From Candidatus Gastranaerophilales bacterium (GTDB lineage Bacteria; Cyanobacteriota; Vampirovibrionia; Gastranaerophilales; Gastranaerophilaceae), in the NCBI GenBank assembly GCA_944325785.1, contig CALVBN010000004.1, forward strand, positions 62,001 through 126,000: DNA of 64,000 nucleotides. Reading direction: 5' to 3'. Shown here one piece after another: positions 24,123-33,528 of this stretch. Below the pieces are notes generated by a model. It was not told where the DNA came from. It searched no databases and saw nothing but the letters and a program-made list of their open reading frames with translations. Position 1 is the stretch's first letter, and every line of letters starts with the position of its first letter. The position numbers were made by a program, and so were the translations under genes.

Positions 24123-25382
24123 CTACTGGTTAGCTCTTTTAAGTCGAATTTTAAACCATAAAATTCTTATCACCTTGTGATTTTTTTCATTCCTTAATGA
24201 AAAGATATTTTGTAGGGAAAAAACCGTTGTATTATACAGTTTGGGCTGTGTAGAATTAAGATTAATTAGACTTTTCTTCTTAGGTTCAATTATCAAATCA
24301 TTTTTTGCTAAAAATTTACAATATTCATCATAAAGTTTATTGTAGTCATGATTTAATTTGTCTAAATTAATCTCATTATAGATTTTTTCTATATTATTTT
24401 CTTTTATATAAGAACTATTATGAGGAATATTTAAAAATTCTGCCATTTCTTTACCCTTAATATCTGGTGTTATAAATAGAGGCGGTACTCCAGAGTTTAT
24501 TGATAAGATTGAACCGTGTATTCTATAACCCCAAAATAGATCAAAGTTCTTAACAAAATTTTTCCAACTTGTAATATCTGAAAACATATTGAAGTTTTTA
24601 TTTTTTAATTCCTTTTCATTTTCCCAATGTTTTACAAGGTACTTTGCTTCATCCTGTAACATATAAGCATAGTTATAGTTTTTGTCTGGGAAATCGAAAG
24701 GTTTTTGAGAGTTAAAAGCATTATAAGGAGATGCTATCAAAATATTTTTAATATCATTAAAAGGTTTTTTCTTAACAATTCTATTTCTTCCCATTTCATA
24801 ATAAGAAGGACAACCAATAACTTGAGTATTATTAATTCCAAGGTTAGATAAAACTTCTTGTGTGTAGTAACCGCGGACTCCAATTAATTCAGTATAGTCT
24901 GAAATCACTTTTAAAAAATTTATTAAACTCGGGTCAAGTTTTTTACAGAAATCCTTCTCTAATTGATTTTCTACAATAAATTGATTATTTACATTATCAT
25001 ATTTATAGTATTGGTTACAACCCAAAGACAAAACAATGATTTTTTTATTTAATCTTTTTATAAAATTAATCATGTTTTCAAATGGCAAAACTTGCCCGTA
25101 ACCTTCAACAATTCTAATTTGATCTTGCAACATAAGAAAAACATGTGAACATTCATTATTAATCGTGTCAATGTCTTTATCTTGTTGTGAAAAATCATAC
25201 CGCCATATATTTTTTATATGTTTTGGCTTTTTGTAATAACCATATATTTGTTTTATTAAAGCCCAAGTTGGATAAGAATTGCCTATATTATAGTTAATCG
25301 CATTCTGATAATTCTTAAAAGAAATTATATCATTTAAATCACTACATAAATTGCTATTTATAAAAAATGGCTTTATTGACAT
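24123..25382 (-). CDS. Polysaccharide pyruvyl transferase family protein
   Basis: A 419-residue protein of the WcaK/AmsJ pyruvyl transferase family. The C-terminal half has the family block Gly-Tyr-Arg-Ile-His-Gly-Ser-Ile-Leu, followed by Ser-Gly-Val-Pro-Pro-Leu-Phe-Ile, where the Arg and His are typical. It would transfer pyruvate from PEP to a sugar as a ketal, giving the glycan a negative charge. It is AT-rich like both neighbours, which suggests the three arrived together. Confidence 0.75.
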   Translation of the reverse strand: MSIKPFFINSNLCSDLNDIISFKNYQNAINYNIGNSYPTWALIKQIYGYYKKPKHIKNIWRYDFSQQDKDIDTINNECSHVFLMLQDQIRIVEGYGQVLPFENMINFIKRLNKKIIVLSLGCNQYYKYDNVNNQFIVENQLEKDFCKKLDPSLINFLKVISDYTELIGVRGYYTQEVLSNLGINNTQVIGCPSYYEMGRNRIVKKKPFNDIKNILIASPYNAFNSQKPFDFPDKNYNYAYMLQDEAKYLVKHWENEKELKNKNFNMFSDITSWKNFVKNFDLFWGYRIHGSILSINSGVPPLFITPDIKGKEMAEFLNIPHNSSYIKENNIEKIYNEINLDKLNHDYNKLYDEYCKFLAKNDLIIEPKKKSLINLNSTQPKLYNTTVFSLQNIFSLRNEKNHKVIRILWFKIRLKRANQ

Positions 25383-26581
25383 TTTATTCTCCTTTTAATT
25401 TTTATTCCTAATATAGTAATAATATTATGATTTTTTAACGTATATTGAGAAAAGAAAAAACTAGAGATTTTTTTCCTTAATAAATCAAATGGCGGTAATA
25501 ATAAGAATATCAAATATATAAGTTCGGCTAATGATTTGTCAAAACTATCATAATTAAAAGCAAACTTTTTTATTTTTGAAATATCTTGTAAACCTTCTTT
25601 AGAACGGTCTGATAATCTTGCGCCAATCCATTGGATTTCAATATCCAAAATATTATGTATATAATAATATAACTTGCCAATAACTCTAATTTGTTCGTCC
25701 GGTAAATGGTCATTGTTTATTCTACGTCCAGTAATATCAACATCCAGTACAACACTAAGTTTTGATGCTGTTTTGCTTTTTATTTCTTTGAGCAAATTTG
25801 CAAATCCATATAAGTCTTGATCTTTCCAATTTATATCGTTATTCATAAATATATATTTTAAAGTTATCTTATCAAAGGTATTGGATTCTGCGTATAAATG
25901 AAGATTGCTAACAACTTGTTTAAATAATTTAGAATTTCTAACTGCTTTAAATGTTTTTTCAGACCCTGCGTCTATTGATGTATATAAGATCTTGCATACA
26001 TTTTTATAGTCTTTAATATTTTGTGCAAGTAATTCAGCTTTATTTTTTAGTGAAGAATTTGATAGAAGTTTAAATGAAGAACTTTTTAAATTACTATTCA
26101 TAAATTCAATAGTATCCTTGATATCTTCTAATAATAAAGGTTCGCCTCCACCGACACAAAGTAAAAAATTATCAGTAAGAAAATTATTATCATATAAATT
26201 CTTAATTGTAGGCAAAATTCTCATATTTTTATTTAATTTTGCCGATAATTGTTCTTTACTTAAATAGCAATATGAGCATCTAAAATTACATGTTGTAAAA
26301 GGTAATAATATTAATGCATTTATTTTTTCTAAATCTATTAAATTTTCTTCTTTCTCTTTTAATAAATTACATCCGGCACACTCTTTCCGACTGCCGTCAT
26401 TTATACCATTTAAAAGTTCCTTACGAGCTTTAATAAGTTCTTGAACCGAAACCTTTGAAAAATCATCAACATCAGTAATTAATGGTACAGATCTATTACA
26501 GCAAGCCGTTACTTGATTCTCTTCGAAATGTACTGCCCCCCATTCATTACTATCTAACCACTTACAAACTTTCTTTTTCAT
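25373..26581 (-). CDS. Radical SAM protein
   Basis: A 402-residue radical SAM enzyme. The iron-sulfur motif is Cys-Asn-Phe-Arg-Cys-Ser-Tyr-Cys near residues 117-124, followed by Gly-Gly-Gly-Glu-Pro. Extra Cys pairs lie upstream (Cys-Cys near 27 and Cys-Ala-Gly-Cys near 80). The substrate is unknown; radical SAM enzymes in polysaccharide loci can modify sugars or lipid carriers. The hydrophobic Ile-Leu-Gly-Ile-Lys-Ile-Lys-type C-terminus is shared in style with many polysaccharide-locus proteins. It overlaps both neighbours. Confidence 0.8.
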   Translation of the reverse strand: MKKKVCKWLDSNEWGAVHFEENQVTACCNRSVPLITDVDDFSKVSVQELIKARKELLNGINDGSRKECAGCNLLKEKEENLIDLEKINALILLPFTTCNFRCSYCYLSKEQLSAKLNKNMRILPTIKNLYDNNFLTDNFLLCVGGGEPLLLEDIKDTIEFMNSNLKSSSFKLLSNSSLKNKAELLAQNIKDYKNVCKILYTSIDAGSEKTFKAVRNSKLFKQVVSNLHLYAESNTFDKITLKYIFMNNDINWKDQDLYGFANLLKEIKSKTASKLSVVLDVDITGRRINNDHLPDEQIRVIGKLYYYIHNILDIEIQWIGARLSDRSKEGLQDISKIKKFAFNYDSFDKSLAELIYLIFLLLPPFDLLRKKISSFFFSQYTLKNHNIITILGIKIKRRIKCQ

Positions 26582-28347
26582 TTAATTATATTCTCCTCAA
26601 ATTCTTTTCTAGCCAAAAACGGGTACATGTCTTCTAAAGACGGTGAAATCATTGTGCCGTCATCGAGCTTGCGCGCGGAAAGCTTCGGCGCAAATGAGTA
26701 ATCTTTTTCAACGATAACTTCGCACAATACTGCACCCTCTGTGCTCAAAACCTCTTTTATATCATCAGCCATAGATACAACAGAGTCTATACGCTTAGTT
26801 TTTAGACCAAAAGCCCTGCCGATTTCCGCAAAGTTCGGGACGCTTACACCGCTGTCCGCACCTGAACCCGTCATATGACCCGCAAAAAAGTTCTTCTGGC
26901 TCTGGCGGATTGATGAGTAACCTTGATTATTGATTACAAAAATCTTTATCGGAAGTCGGTTATAAACAATTGTCTGAAGTTCCTGCAAATTCATCATTAT
27001 AGACCCGTCGCCTTCCAGACATATTACATTGCGCCCATCCGCCTCATAACAAGCACCGATTGAAGCAGGAAGCGCATAACCCATTGACGCGTCGCCGGAA
27101 TTCACAAGCACACGCCCGCCCGTTTTAATTATGCCGTTTTGGAACAAACAAATCGAAGGCGTTGCATTGGCGCTGACAACAATACTTCCGGCAGGCAATT
27201 GTCTGGTAACCTCATGCACAAAATAATACGGATTAATTTCCCCGCCCTGCACCTGCTCGATTTTAGAGTATTTCTCCTTAAGATTTCTGCAGAACTCAAG
27301 CCAGGATGAACTGTTTAAAGCCGGCTGATGTTCCCAAAGATTAAGCAATTCCGGAATAAATTCCGCCAAATCCGCATTGACTGCCAAGTCCGGACTTACG
27401 GTCGGTTTATCCAGTTCCGCTTTATCAATATCAACAACTATCTTAAACGCATTTTTTGCAAAGTTTTCCCAATTATAACTTGCCTGTCTGATATTATTGC
27501 GCGTGCCGAGGCAAAGAACCAAATCCGCATTCTGGAGCGTGAAATTCCCTGCCCTTTGTCCTATCGTACCTATTCTTCCCGCATAATAAGGATTATCCGC
27601 CTCCAGCATATCAAACCCGTTAAATGTCGTAACAACAGGTATCTGCAATTTTTCAAGAAGTTTTTTGAAATTATCTATTTGTCCTGCAAGTCTTATTCCG
27701 TGTCCTGCAATTATCAAAGGACGTTGAGCAGTATTTAGTCTTGAAACGATTTCTTCAAGCTTCAGGTCATAAACAGGGGCTTTTGTCGGAACAAACTCTG
27801 CAAGCTCGTCCTCATCAATCATTGACGCCTGTACATTCATCGGAATATCAAGCCAAACCGGACCTTTTCTGCCCGTCGTCGCTTCATAAACCGCCCTGTC
27901 AAGATGATATTTAATCTCCTTAGGCTCAGTAACCATTTTTGCATATTTGGTCAAAGGCTTAACCACAGAAATAATATCGACTTCCTGGTCGCCAAGCTGT
28001 CTTAAAGGTATTTGCGGGCAGGAAGCCATTGTTGTACTATATTTAACCTGTCCGGAAATATAAAGCACCGGAACAGAATCCGTCCACTGTCCGAAAACTC
28101 CGTTCAAACAGTTTAATCCCCCCGGACCGGTCGTCACATTCACGACCGCAAGGTTTTGATTAACTCTGGCATAACCTTCCGCGCCGATTGCACAGGCTTG
28201 CTCATGATGATTAGCAGTATAAGGAATTGCACGCCCCAAGCTGTCATTCAAATGCATTGCGCCCCCGCCGGACACCATGAAAAAATGTTTAACCCCGTGT
28301 TCTTTCAATCTTTTTGCTATATAATCAGAAAGTTTAATAGTTCCCAT
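26578..28347 (-). CDS. Thiamine-diphosphate enzyme, acetolactate-synthase-like (YerE candidate)
   Basis: A 589-residue ThDP enzyme of acetolactate synthase build. The catalytic Glu is in His-His-Glu-Gln-Ala-Cys-Ala, and the cofactor motif runs from Gly-Asp-Gly-Ser (about 440) to Val-Ile-Asn-Asn. Its place in an operon with CDP-3,6-dideoxyhexose genes recalls YerE of Yersinia, which adds a two-carbon unit from pyruvate to CDP-3,6-dideoxy-4-ketohexose to give a branched sugar (yersiniose). That identity is inferred from context; a true acetolactate synthase would normally sit with ilv genes. Confidence 0.7.
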   Translation of the reverse strand: MGTIKLSDYIAKRLKEHGVKHFFMVSGGGAMHLNDSLGRAIPYTANHHEQACAIGAEGYARVNQNLAVVNVTTGPGGLNCLNGVFGQWTDSVPVLYISGQVKYSTTMASCPQIPLRQLGDQEVDIISVVKPLTKYAKMVTEPKEIKYHLDRAVYEATTGRKGPVWLDIPMNVQASMIDEDELAEFVPTKAPVYDLKLEEIVSRLNTAQRPLIIAGHGIRLAGQIDNFKKLLEKLQIPVVTTFNGFDMLEADNPYYAGRIGTIGQRAGNFTLQNADLVLCLGTRNNIRQASYNWENFAKNAFKIVVDIDKAELDKPTVSPDLAVNADLAEFIPELLNLWEHQPALNSSSWLEFCRNLKEKYSKIEQVQGGEINPYYFVHEVTRQLPAGSIVVSANATPSICLFQNGIIKTGGRVLVNSGDASMGYALPASIGACYEADGRNVICLEGDGSIMMNLQELQTIVYNRLPIKIFVINNQGYSSIRQSQKNFFAGHMTGSGADSGVSVPNFAEIGRAFGLKTKRIDSVVSMADDIKEVLSTEGAVLCEVIVEKDYSFAPKLSARKLDDGTMISPSLEDMYPFLARKEFEENIIK

Positions 28348-29454
28348 CTACACAAGTTCCTTTTCTTTTACTTCCAGACCGCGGTTATAAATTTTTTGTT
28401 TCAAGCTGTCATCGTACGCATAAGGCGAATCTATATCATCAATTTTTATAGGCTCATCCGCTTTAATGTCGCGCAGGAGGACTTCTCCGCTCATAAGCTC
28501 TCTGCAGGAAATCTGCCCCTGCTGAAGCGGAATTGCAAGATAAACATCGCTGTCATTTATAGCCTCGCCTGCTTTTAAATCACGTCTTGCGTAAACACCT
28601 CTTACAAGTGCATCAAGATACTGAGTTTCCTGTTTGCCCGGAATACGTTTGTATCCTGCTGGTCCTCCGCATATTTCAATCGCGGTTTTGTAAGCTTTTA
28701 TCCATCTGTCTAAATCAGAAGGTGTTGAACAATACGGCGAAACCGGAACTCCCTGCCAATCAATATCAATATGGCGTTCAAATGTGCGTGCACCTTTTGC
28801 ATACGCTATCATCATGGCATTTTCTATATCTTTGTTATACTCGTGTGTAGAAAATCCGATTACGTGTTCCGGATAGCGCGCCTTTAAATAATCTATCTGA
28901 TTAAGTTCAAGGTCGCTCTTTTCGCTCGGATAGATTGATACGCAGTGATTAATTGCAAGCGGAATATTTCTGTTGTCAAAAAACTTGACAATATCATCAA
29001 TATCCTTAACCGAAGAACCGCCCGTTGAAACAATTACAGGCTTTCTTGTCTTTGCAATTTCTTCTATCAAAACCCAGTCGTTTAAATCTGATGATGCAAT
29101 TTTTATAATCTGCACGCCTAAATTCACGCAGGTTTGTACAGATTTTTCATCAAACGGTGTGGACATTGTTATGCATCCGGATTTTCTGATTGCATCAATC
29201 AGAATTCCGTATTCATCCTCGCTCATCTTTGTCTTTATAGTTTTCTTGATGTATCTTATATCATCTCTATCTTTAAAATCTTTGTGTATAAAATGATCAA
29301 CATCCCTAAACTGAAGCTTTATAGCAGCTTTTACGTTATTGAAGCGGACAATTCTGGAAAAATCAGTAATAATCTTTTTTCCGCGTTCAACATCGCCCCA
29401 ATGGTTATTGGCAAGCTCAAGAACAAATAAATCTTCAAAAATGTTGTTTTTCAT
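28348..29454 (-). CDS. NeuB-like (sialic acid synthase family) protein with SAF domain
   Basis: A 368-residue NeuB-type TIM-barrel enzyme: N-terminal Glu-Leu-Ala-Asn-Asn-His-Trp-Gly, a Lys-Leu-Gln-Phe-Arg strand, and a C-terminal antifreeze/SAF domain from about residue 295 (Val-Tyr-Ala-Arg-Arg-Asp-Leu-Lys-Ala-Gly). The family condenses PEP with an aldose to make nonulosonic acids. No CMP-sugar activating enzyme or UDP-sugar epimerase of the sialic/legionaminic type accompanies it, so the substrate may be unusual. It starts in a 4-base ATGA overlap with the upstream gene, preceded by GGAGG. Confidence 0.8.
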   Translation of the reverse strand: MKNNIFEDLFVLELANNHWGDVERGKKIITDFSRIVRFNNVKAAIKLQFRDVDHFIHKDFKDRDDIRYIKKTIKTKMSEDEYGILIDAIRKSGCITMSTPFDEKSVQTCVNLGVQIIKIASSDLNDWVLIEEIAKTRKPVIVSTGGSSVKDIDDIVKFFDNRNIPLAINHCVSIYPSEKSDLELNQIDYLKARYPEHVIGFSTHEYNKDIENAMMIAYAKGARTFERHIDIDWQGVPVSPYCSTPSDLDRWIKAYKTAIEICGGPAGYKRIPGKQETQYLDALVRGVYARRDLKAGEAINDSDVYLAIPLQQGQISCRELMSGEVLLRDIKADEPIKIDDIDSPYAYDDSLKQKIYNRGLEVKEKELV

Positions 29455-30314
29455 AGTTTTACGACCTCCTTCAACGAGTCCTTGTTGTATTCATAAAGTT
29501 TTTTAATTCCTTCTTCTAAAGAAGTGAATTTGCAGGCAGGATAATTTTTTAATAAAAGCGTATTATCGCCTGTGTATTCGTTATTCATTTCTTCTTTTGC
29601 AACAAAGATATTAACCCGCTTCTCTCCAAGCGTATTTGCAATTCTGGCAATTTCGCCGAGGCTTGTGCTGGAAGACGGGGTTATATTGATTATGTTTGTC
29701 TGCGGGAAATGCTCCATAAAATAAGAAACAATTCTCTGCATATCCTCGACAAATAAATAATCAAAAACAACATCTTGATTAATAATAATATCTTCGCCTT
29801 TTATAACTTGATTAACCGCATAGCTCGGAAATCTGCTTTCTTTTTCGCCGTAGCCGTAGCAGGCAAAAATATTCAGCATCAAAACATCTCTGCGGTTTTT
29901 TATCATGCCGGCAATAATCATTTTGGATTTGCCGTACAAATCTTTTGGTATAACTTCGCCTATAGTTTCTTCTTTAACTTTACAAAGCGGGCGTGACTTG
30001 TCATACATTGCACCGGAGCCGAACAATATTACTTTTGCATTACTTTTTTTGTATTCCAGAATATTTTCAACCATCGAAATGTTTTCATCCAGAGTTGAAG
30101 ATTTATCCTCAACACCTCTTGCACCGCCCTGTGTTGCGCAATGGATTACAAAATCTATATTATTGGCAGAAAAATATTCTTTGACGGCATTTCTATCCGT
30201 AAGATTTAATTCATAACTCCGCGGGGTAAGCAGATTGTACTTCCCTTTGAGATATGATTTTAGATTTTTGCCGATAAATCCGCCAGAGCCGGTGATTAAA
30301 ACATTTTTTATAAT
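29451..30314 (-). CDS. NAD-dependent epimerase/reductase, no ATG at its start
   Basis: The first in-frame ATG is at 30074, but the frame continues upstream with a normal Rossmann start: Lys-Asn-Val-Leu-Ile-Thr-Gly-Ser-Gly-Gly-Phe-Ile-Gly. Full length is about 287 residues if translation starts at ATT (30314-30312) or ATA (30311-30309); the preceding bases GAGCAGG could be the ribosome site. The catalytic Tyr-x3-Lys is Tyr-Gly-Lys-Ser-Lys. It overlaps the rfbH stop. By position it may be the YerF-like reductase or an epimerase acting on the CDP-sugar. A sequencing change of ATG to ATA would also explain the start. Confidence 0.75.
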   Translation of the reverse strand: MIKNVLITGSGGFIGKNLKSYLKGKYNLLTPRSYELNLTDRNAVKEYFSANNIDFVIHCATQGGARGVEDKSSTLDENISMVENILEYKKSNAKVILFGSGAMYDKSRPLCKVKEETIGEVIPKDLYGKSKMIIAGMIKNRRDVLMLNIFACYGYGEKESRFPSYAVNQVIKGEDIIINQDVVFDYLFVEDMQRIVSYFMEHFPQTNIINITPSSSTSLGEIARIANTLGEKRVNIFVAKEEMNNEYTGDNTLLLKNYPACKFTSLEEGIKKLYEYNKDSLKEVVKL

Positions 30315-31672
30315 AAAACACCTGCTCTTTCTTTTACAAATTTATGAATCGTATCTGAAATCTTTGTCATTTCTTTTTCGCCGAGAGCAGGGAATGTTCC
30401 GACCCAGAAGGTGTTATTCATTATAAAATCCGTGTTCGGAAGCTGTTTATAATCCTCTTCTGTCAAATCCCCGGATGAGATTAAACCGCCGTCGTTTATT
30501 CTCAATTTAATATCGTTTTCAACAAAACAGGGCTGTCTTAAGATATTGCCAGCAAACAACTGTCTTGTCCCAACGCCGTTATTTTCAAGAAATTCTACCA
30601 TCTCCTGTTTTGTAAAAGGTGCGTCCGGCTTGACTGAAATCAAGTAGCCGAACCACGATGGTTTTACTCCTTCTTTAACTTCCGGCAGTATTAAAAAGCT
30701 TGTTAAATCCGAAAGCTTTTCGTTAAGCATATGCGCATTTCTGCTTCTCCGTTCCAGAAATGAATCCAGTTTTTCTATCTGAGAACACCCAAGAGAAGCC
30801 TGCCAATCTGTAATCTTTAGGTTATATCCGATATGAGAATAAGTATATTTGTGATCATAGCCGAAAGGAAGATTGCCGAGCTTCTGCGAAAATCTCTTAC
30901 CGCAAACGCCGTCTTTCCCCGGCGGACAACAGCAATCCCTGCCCCAATCTCTAAAGGACATAATAATTTTATATAATTCCGCATCATTTGTAACAACAGC
31001 CCCGCCTTCGCCCATAGTGAGATGATGAGCGGGATAGAAACTAAATGTTCCGATATGCCCGATGGTTCCGATTTTTTTGCCTTTGTATTCCCCGCCGAGA
31101 GCATCACAGCTGTCCTCTATTACCCATAGATTATATTTTTGCGCAATCTGCATAATTTTATCCAAATCATAGCTGTTGCCGAGAGTATGGGCTAAAAATA
31201 CAGCTTTGGTCTTAGGGGTAACTGCGTTTTCAATTTTATCAGCGTCAATATTATATGTTCCTATTTCGCAGTCAATAAATACCGGAACAAGCCCGTTTTG
31301 AATAATAGGATTTATTGTTGTAGGAAATCCGGATGCTACAGATATAACCTCATCACCTTTTTTCAGCCTTCTTCCGCCTAATTTATAAGAAGTCAGCGCA
31401 GATAAAGCAAGCAGATTAGCGCTTGAACCGGAATTTGTCGAAAGCGCATATTTTACGCCGAGATATTTTGCAAACCTGCTTTCAAACTCTCTGTTAAATC
31501 TTCCTGCCGTAAGCCACATATCCAGAGAGGCATCAATCATATTCATCAGCTCTTCCTCGCCCAGAAGTTTGCCGGATGGCGGAATATATTCAAATTCTTT
31601 TTTATTGCCGTATACTACTTGATAATATTCTCTTGCAGCTTCTTTTACTTTATTGCGTAATTCTTGTTCCAT
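30308..31672 (-). CDS. rfbH: CDP-4-dehydro-6-deoxyglucose 3-dehydratase
   Basis: A 454-residue DegT/DnrJ-fold PMP enzyme (E1, also DdhC). The residue that is Lys in ordinary aminotransferases is His (Tyr-Pro-Ala-His-His-Leu-Thr-Met-Gly-Glu-Gly-Gly), the mark of this dehydratase. A cysteine cluster (Cys-Cys-Cys-Pro-Pro...Val-Cys-Gly) provides ligands for its 2Fe-2S cluster. It removes the C3 hydroxyl of CDP-4-keto-6-deoxyglucose. The reductase partner (DdhD/E3) is not in this operon. Overlaps the rfbG stop by 28 bases. Confidence 0.9.
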   Translation of the reverse strand: MEQELRNKVKEAAREYYQVVYGNKKEFEYIPPSGKLLGEEELMNMIDASLDMWLTAGRFNREFESRFAKYLGVKYALSTNSGSSANLLALSALTSYKLGGRRLKKGDEVISVASGFPTTINPIIQNGLVPVFIDCEIGTYNIDADKIENAVTPKTKAVFLAHTLGNSYDLDKIMQIAQKYNLWVIEDSCDALGGEYKGKKIGTIGHIGTFSFYPAHHLTMGEGGAVVTNDAELYKIIMSFRDWGRDCCCPPGKDGVCGKRFSQKLGNLPFGYDHKYTYSHIGYNLKITDWQASLGCSQIEKLDSFLERRSRNAHMLNEKLSDLTSFLILPEVKEGVKPSWFGYLISVKPDAPFTKQEMVEFLENNGVGTRQLFAGNILRQPCFVENDIKLRINDGGLISSGDLTEEDYKQLPNTDFIMNNTFWVGTFPALGEKEMTKISDTIHKFVKERAGVLL

Positions 31673-32739
31673 TTTATACTTTCCTCGTATTCTTCAATCT
31701 GGCTTATTGTAAAATCAAACATATCTGTATCGTTGTTATAAAAATGCCTATACCAATCTACCGTGCGGGCTATTGCGGTATCAGCTTTATATGCAGGCTC
31801 CCAGCCTAATATTTTTTTGGCTTTTTCTATATTAAGCATCAGCAGTCCTGCTTCGTGAAGCGGGCTGGCTTCGCCGACAACAACACGACCTTTGCCGTAA
31901 AATTCCGTCACTCTCTTTGCAACTTCTGCAACCGTTAATACGCTTTCTTCATTCGGACCAAAATTAAATCCGTCAGCATATTCCTGCCCGTTTTCAAGAA
32001 GTTTCTGCCCCAGAAGCAGATAACCGCTCAAAGGTTCCAAAACATGCTGCCACGGGCGTACGGCAACAGGATTTCTAATCTCTATATCAACTCCCTTATT
32101 AATAGCTCTTATGCAGTCAGGAATTAATCTGTCTTCAGCCCAGTCACCGCCTCCGATAACATTACCGGCTCTTGCGGTTGCCATCGCATAACCGTCTTTT
32201 AAGAAAGAACGTCTGTAAGACGAGGACATAATTTCCACACATCCTTTGGAAGAAGAATACATATCATAACCGCCCATCGGCTCATCTTCCCTGTATCCTC
32301 TGTTTATTTCCCTGTTTTCGTAGCACTTATCGGTTGTTACATTCACAAAAGCCTTTACCGAAGCGCATTTTCTTGATGCTTCTAAAACATTTAAACTTCC
32401 AATAACATTTGTCTGATATGTTAATACGGGCTCTCTGTATGAAAGTCTTACCAGAGGCTGGGCAGCAAGATGAAAGACTATATCCGGCTGAAATTCCAGC
32501 ATTGTTTTTTCAAGTTTTTCAGTATCAAGAATATCCCCGATAACAGATTTAGATATTTTATTTTTAATATCTAAAATATTAAACATTGCAGGCTCTGTAT
32601 TAGCTTCCAGAGCATATCCGCAGACTTCCGCGCCTAATTTTGAAAGCCACAAAGCCAGCCAGCTTCCCTTAAATCCCGTATGACCGGTTAAAAATACTTT
32701 TTTGTTTCTATAAATATTATTAAACACACACTGCCTCAT
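31645..32739 (-). CDS. rfbG: CDP-glucose 4,6-dehydratase
   Basis: A 364-residue extended short-chain dehydrogenase. The NAD loop is Thr-Gly-His-Thr-Gly-Phe-Lys-Gly-Ser-Trp and the catalytic Tyr/Lys pair is Met-Tyr-Ser-Ser-Ser-Lys. It turns CDP-glucose into CDP-4-keto-6-deoxyglucose, step two of the 3,6-dideoxyhexose route. It overlaps rfbF by 20 bases. Confidence 0.9.
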   Translation of the reverse strand: MRQCVFNNIYRNKKVFLTGHTGFKGSWLALWLSKLGAEVCGYALEANTEPAMFNILDIKNKISKSVIGDILDTEKLEKTMLEFQPDIVFHLAAQPLVRLSYREPVLTYQTNVIGSLNVLEASRKCASVKAFVNVTTDKCYENREINRGYREDEPMGGYDMYSSSKGCVEIMSSSYRRSFLKDGYAMATARAGNVIGGGDWAEDRLIPDCIRAINKGVDIEIRNPVAVRPWQHVLEPLSGYLLLGQKLLENGQEYADGFNFGPNEESVLTVAEVAKRVTEFYGKGRVVVGEASPLHEAGLLMLNIEKAKKILGWEPAYKADTAIARTVDWYRHFYNNDTDMFDFTISQIEEYEESIKWNKNYAIK

Positions 32740-33517
32740 TTTTATTCCAAACCGCCCACGGCGCGCTGTCGTTCTGCCACATTTCCGTAAGCTCGTTTTT
32801 GTCTTTTAATGTATCCATCGGGCGCCAGAATCCATAGTGCTTGTAAGCATTGAGCTGTCCATCGCGCGCGAGATTTTCCAACGGCGCTCTTTCAAAAATC
32901 ACATCATCGCCTTTTGGAATATAATCAAATACTTCCGGTTCGCATACAAAAAACCCGCCGTTAATCCACGATTCCTCGCCCTTTGGTTTTTCCATAAACG
33001 AAGTTATCATTCCGCCGTCTTTTATTACCAGAGCCCCGAAACGACCCTGCAGTTGTACAGCCGTCATTGTAACCAGTTTGCCGGACTGTTTGTGCGATTT
33101 TATTAAGTCAGAAATATTAACATCGCTCACGCCGTCGCCGTAAGTCAGCAGGAACGGCTCATTCCCGATATAATCCTGCGCCTTCTTAATTCTTCCGCCA
33201 GTCATAGTGTCCTGACCGGTATAAAGCATCGTTACACGCCACGGCTCTGTCTGTATCCTGTGAATTTCTACGGAATTATTAAGCATGTCAACCGTTATAT
33301 CCGAATACTGCTGGTAATAATGCACAAAATAATCTTTGATAACATGCGATTTATATCCGGTTAAAATAACAAAATCATTAAACCCGTAATATGAATATAT
33401 TTTCATGATATGCCATAAAATAGGTTTTCCGCCTATTTCAACCATCGGTTTCGGTATTAATTTTGTTTCCTCGGACAATCTTGTTCCCAGTCCTCCGGAT
33501 AGTATTACGACTTTCAT
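32720..33517 (-). CDS. rfbF: Glucose-1-phosphate cytidylyltransferase
   Basis: A 265-residue nucleotidyltransferase. The N-terminal Gly-Gly-Leu-Gly-Thr-Arg-Leu and Pro-Lys-Pro-Met-Val-Glu-Ile segments, and Tyr-Gly-Asp-Gly-Val for the metal site, match RfbF/DdhA. It makes CDP-glucose and starts the pathway. It is 11 bp downstream of the recombinase-like gene and probably shares its promoter. Confidence 0.92.
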   Translation of the reverse strand: MKVVILSGGLGTRLSEETKLIPKPMVEIGGKPILWHIMKIYSYYGFNDFVILTGYKSHVIKDYFVHYYQQYSDITVDMLNNSVEIHRIQTEPWRVTMLYTGQDTMTGGRIKKAQDYIGNEPFLLTYGDGVSDVNISDLIKSHKQSGKLVTMTAVQLQGRFGALVIKDGGMITSFMEKPKGEESWINGGFFVCEPEVFDYIPKGDDVIFERAPLENLARDGQLNAYKHYGFWRPMDTLKDKNELTEMWQNDSAPWAVWNKNEAVCV

Positions 33518-33528
33518 TTTTCTCTCCG

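Noticed and set aside
26578-28347. Biosynthetic acetolactate synthase for branched-chain amino acids
   Set aside because: No small subunit or other ilv gene nearby and it is embedded in a sugar operon; kept only as an alternative.
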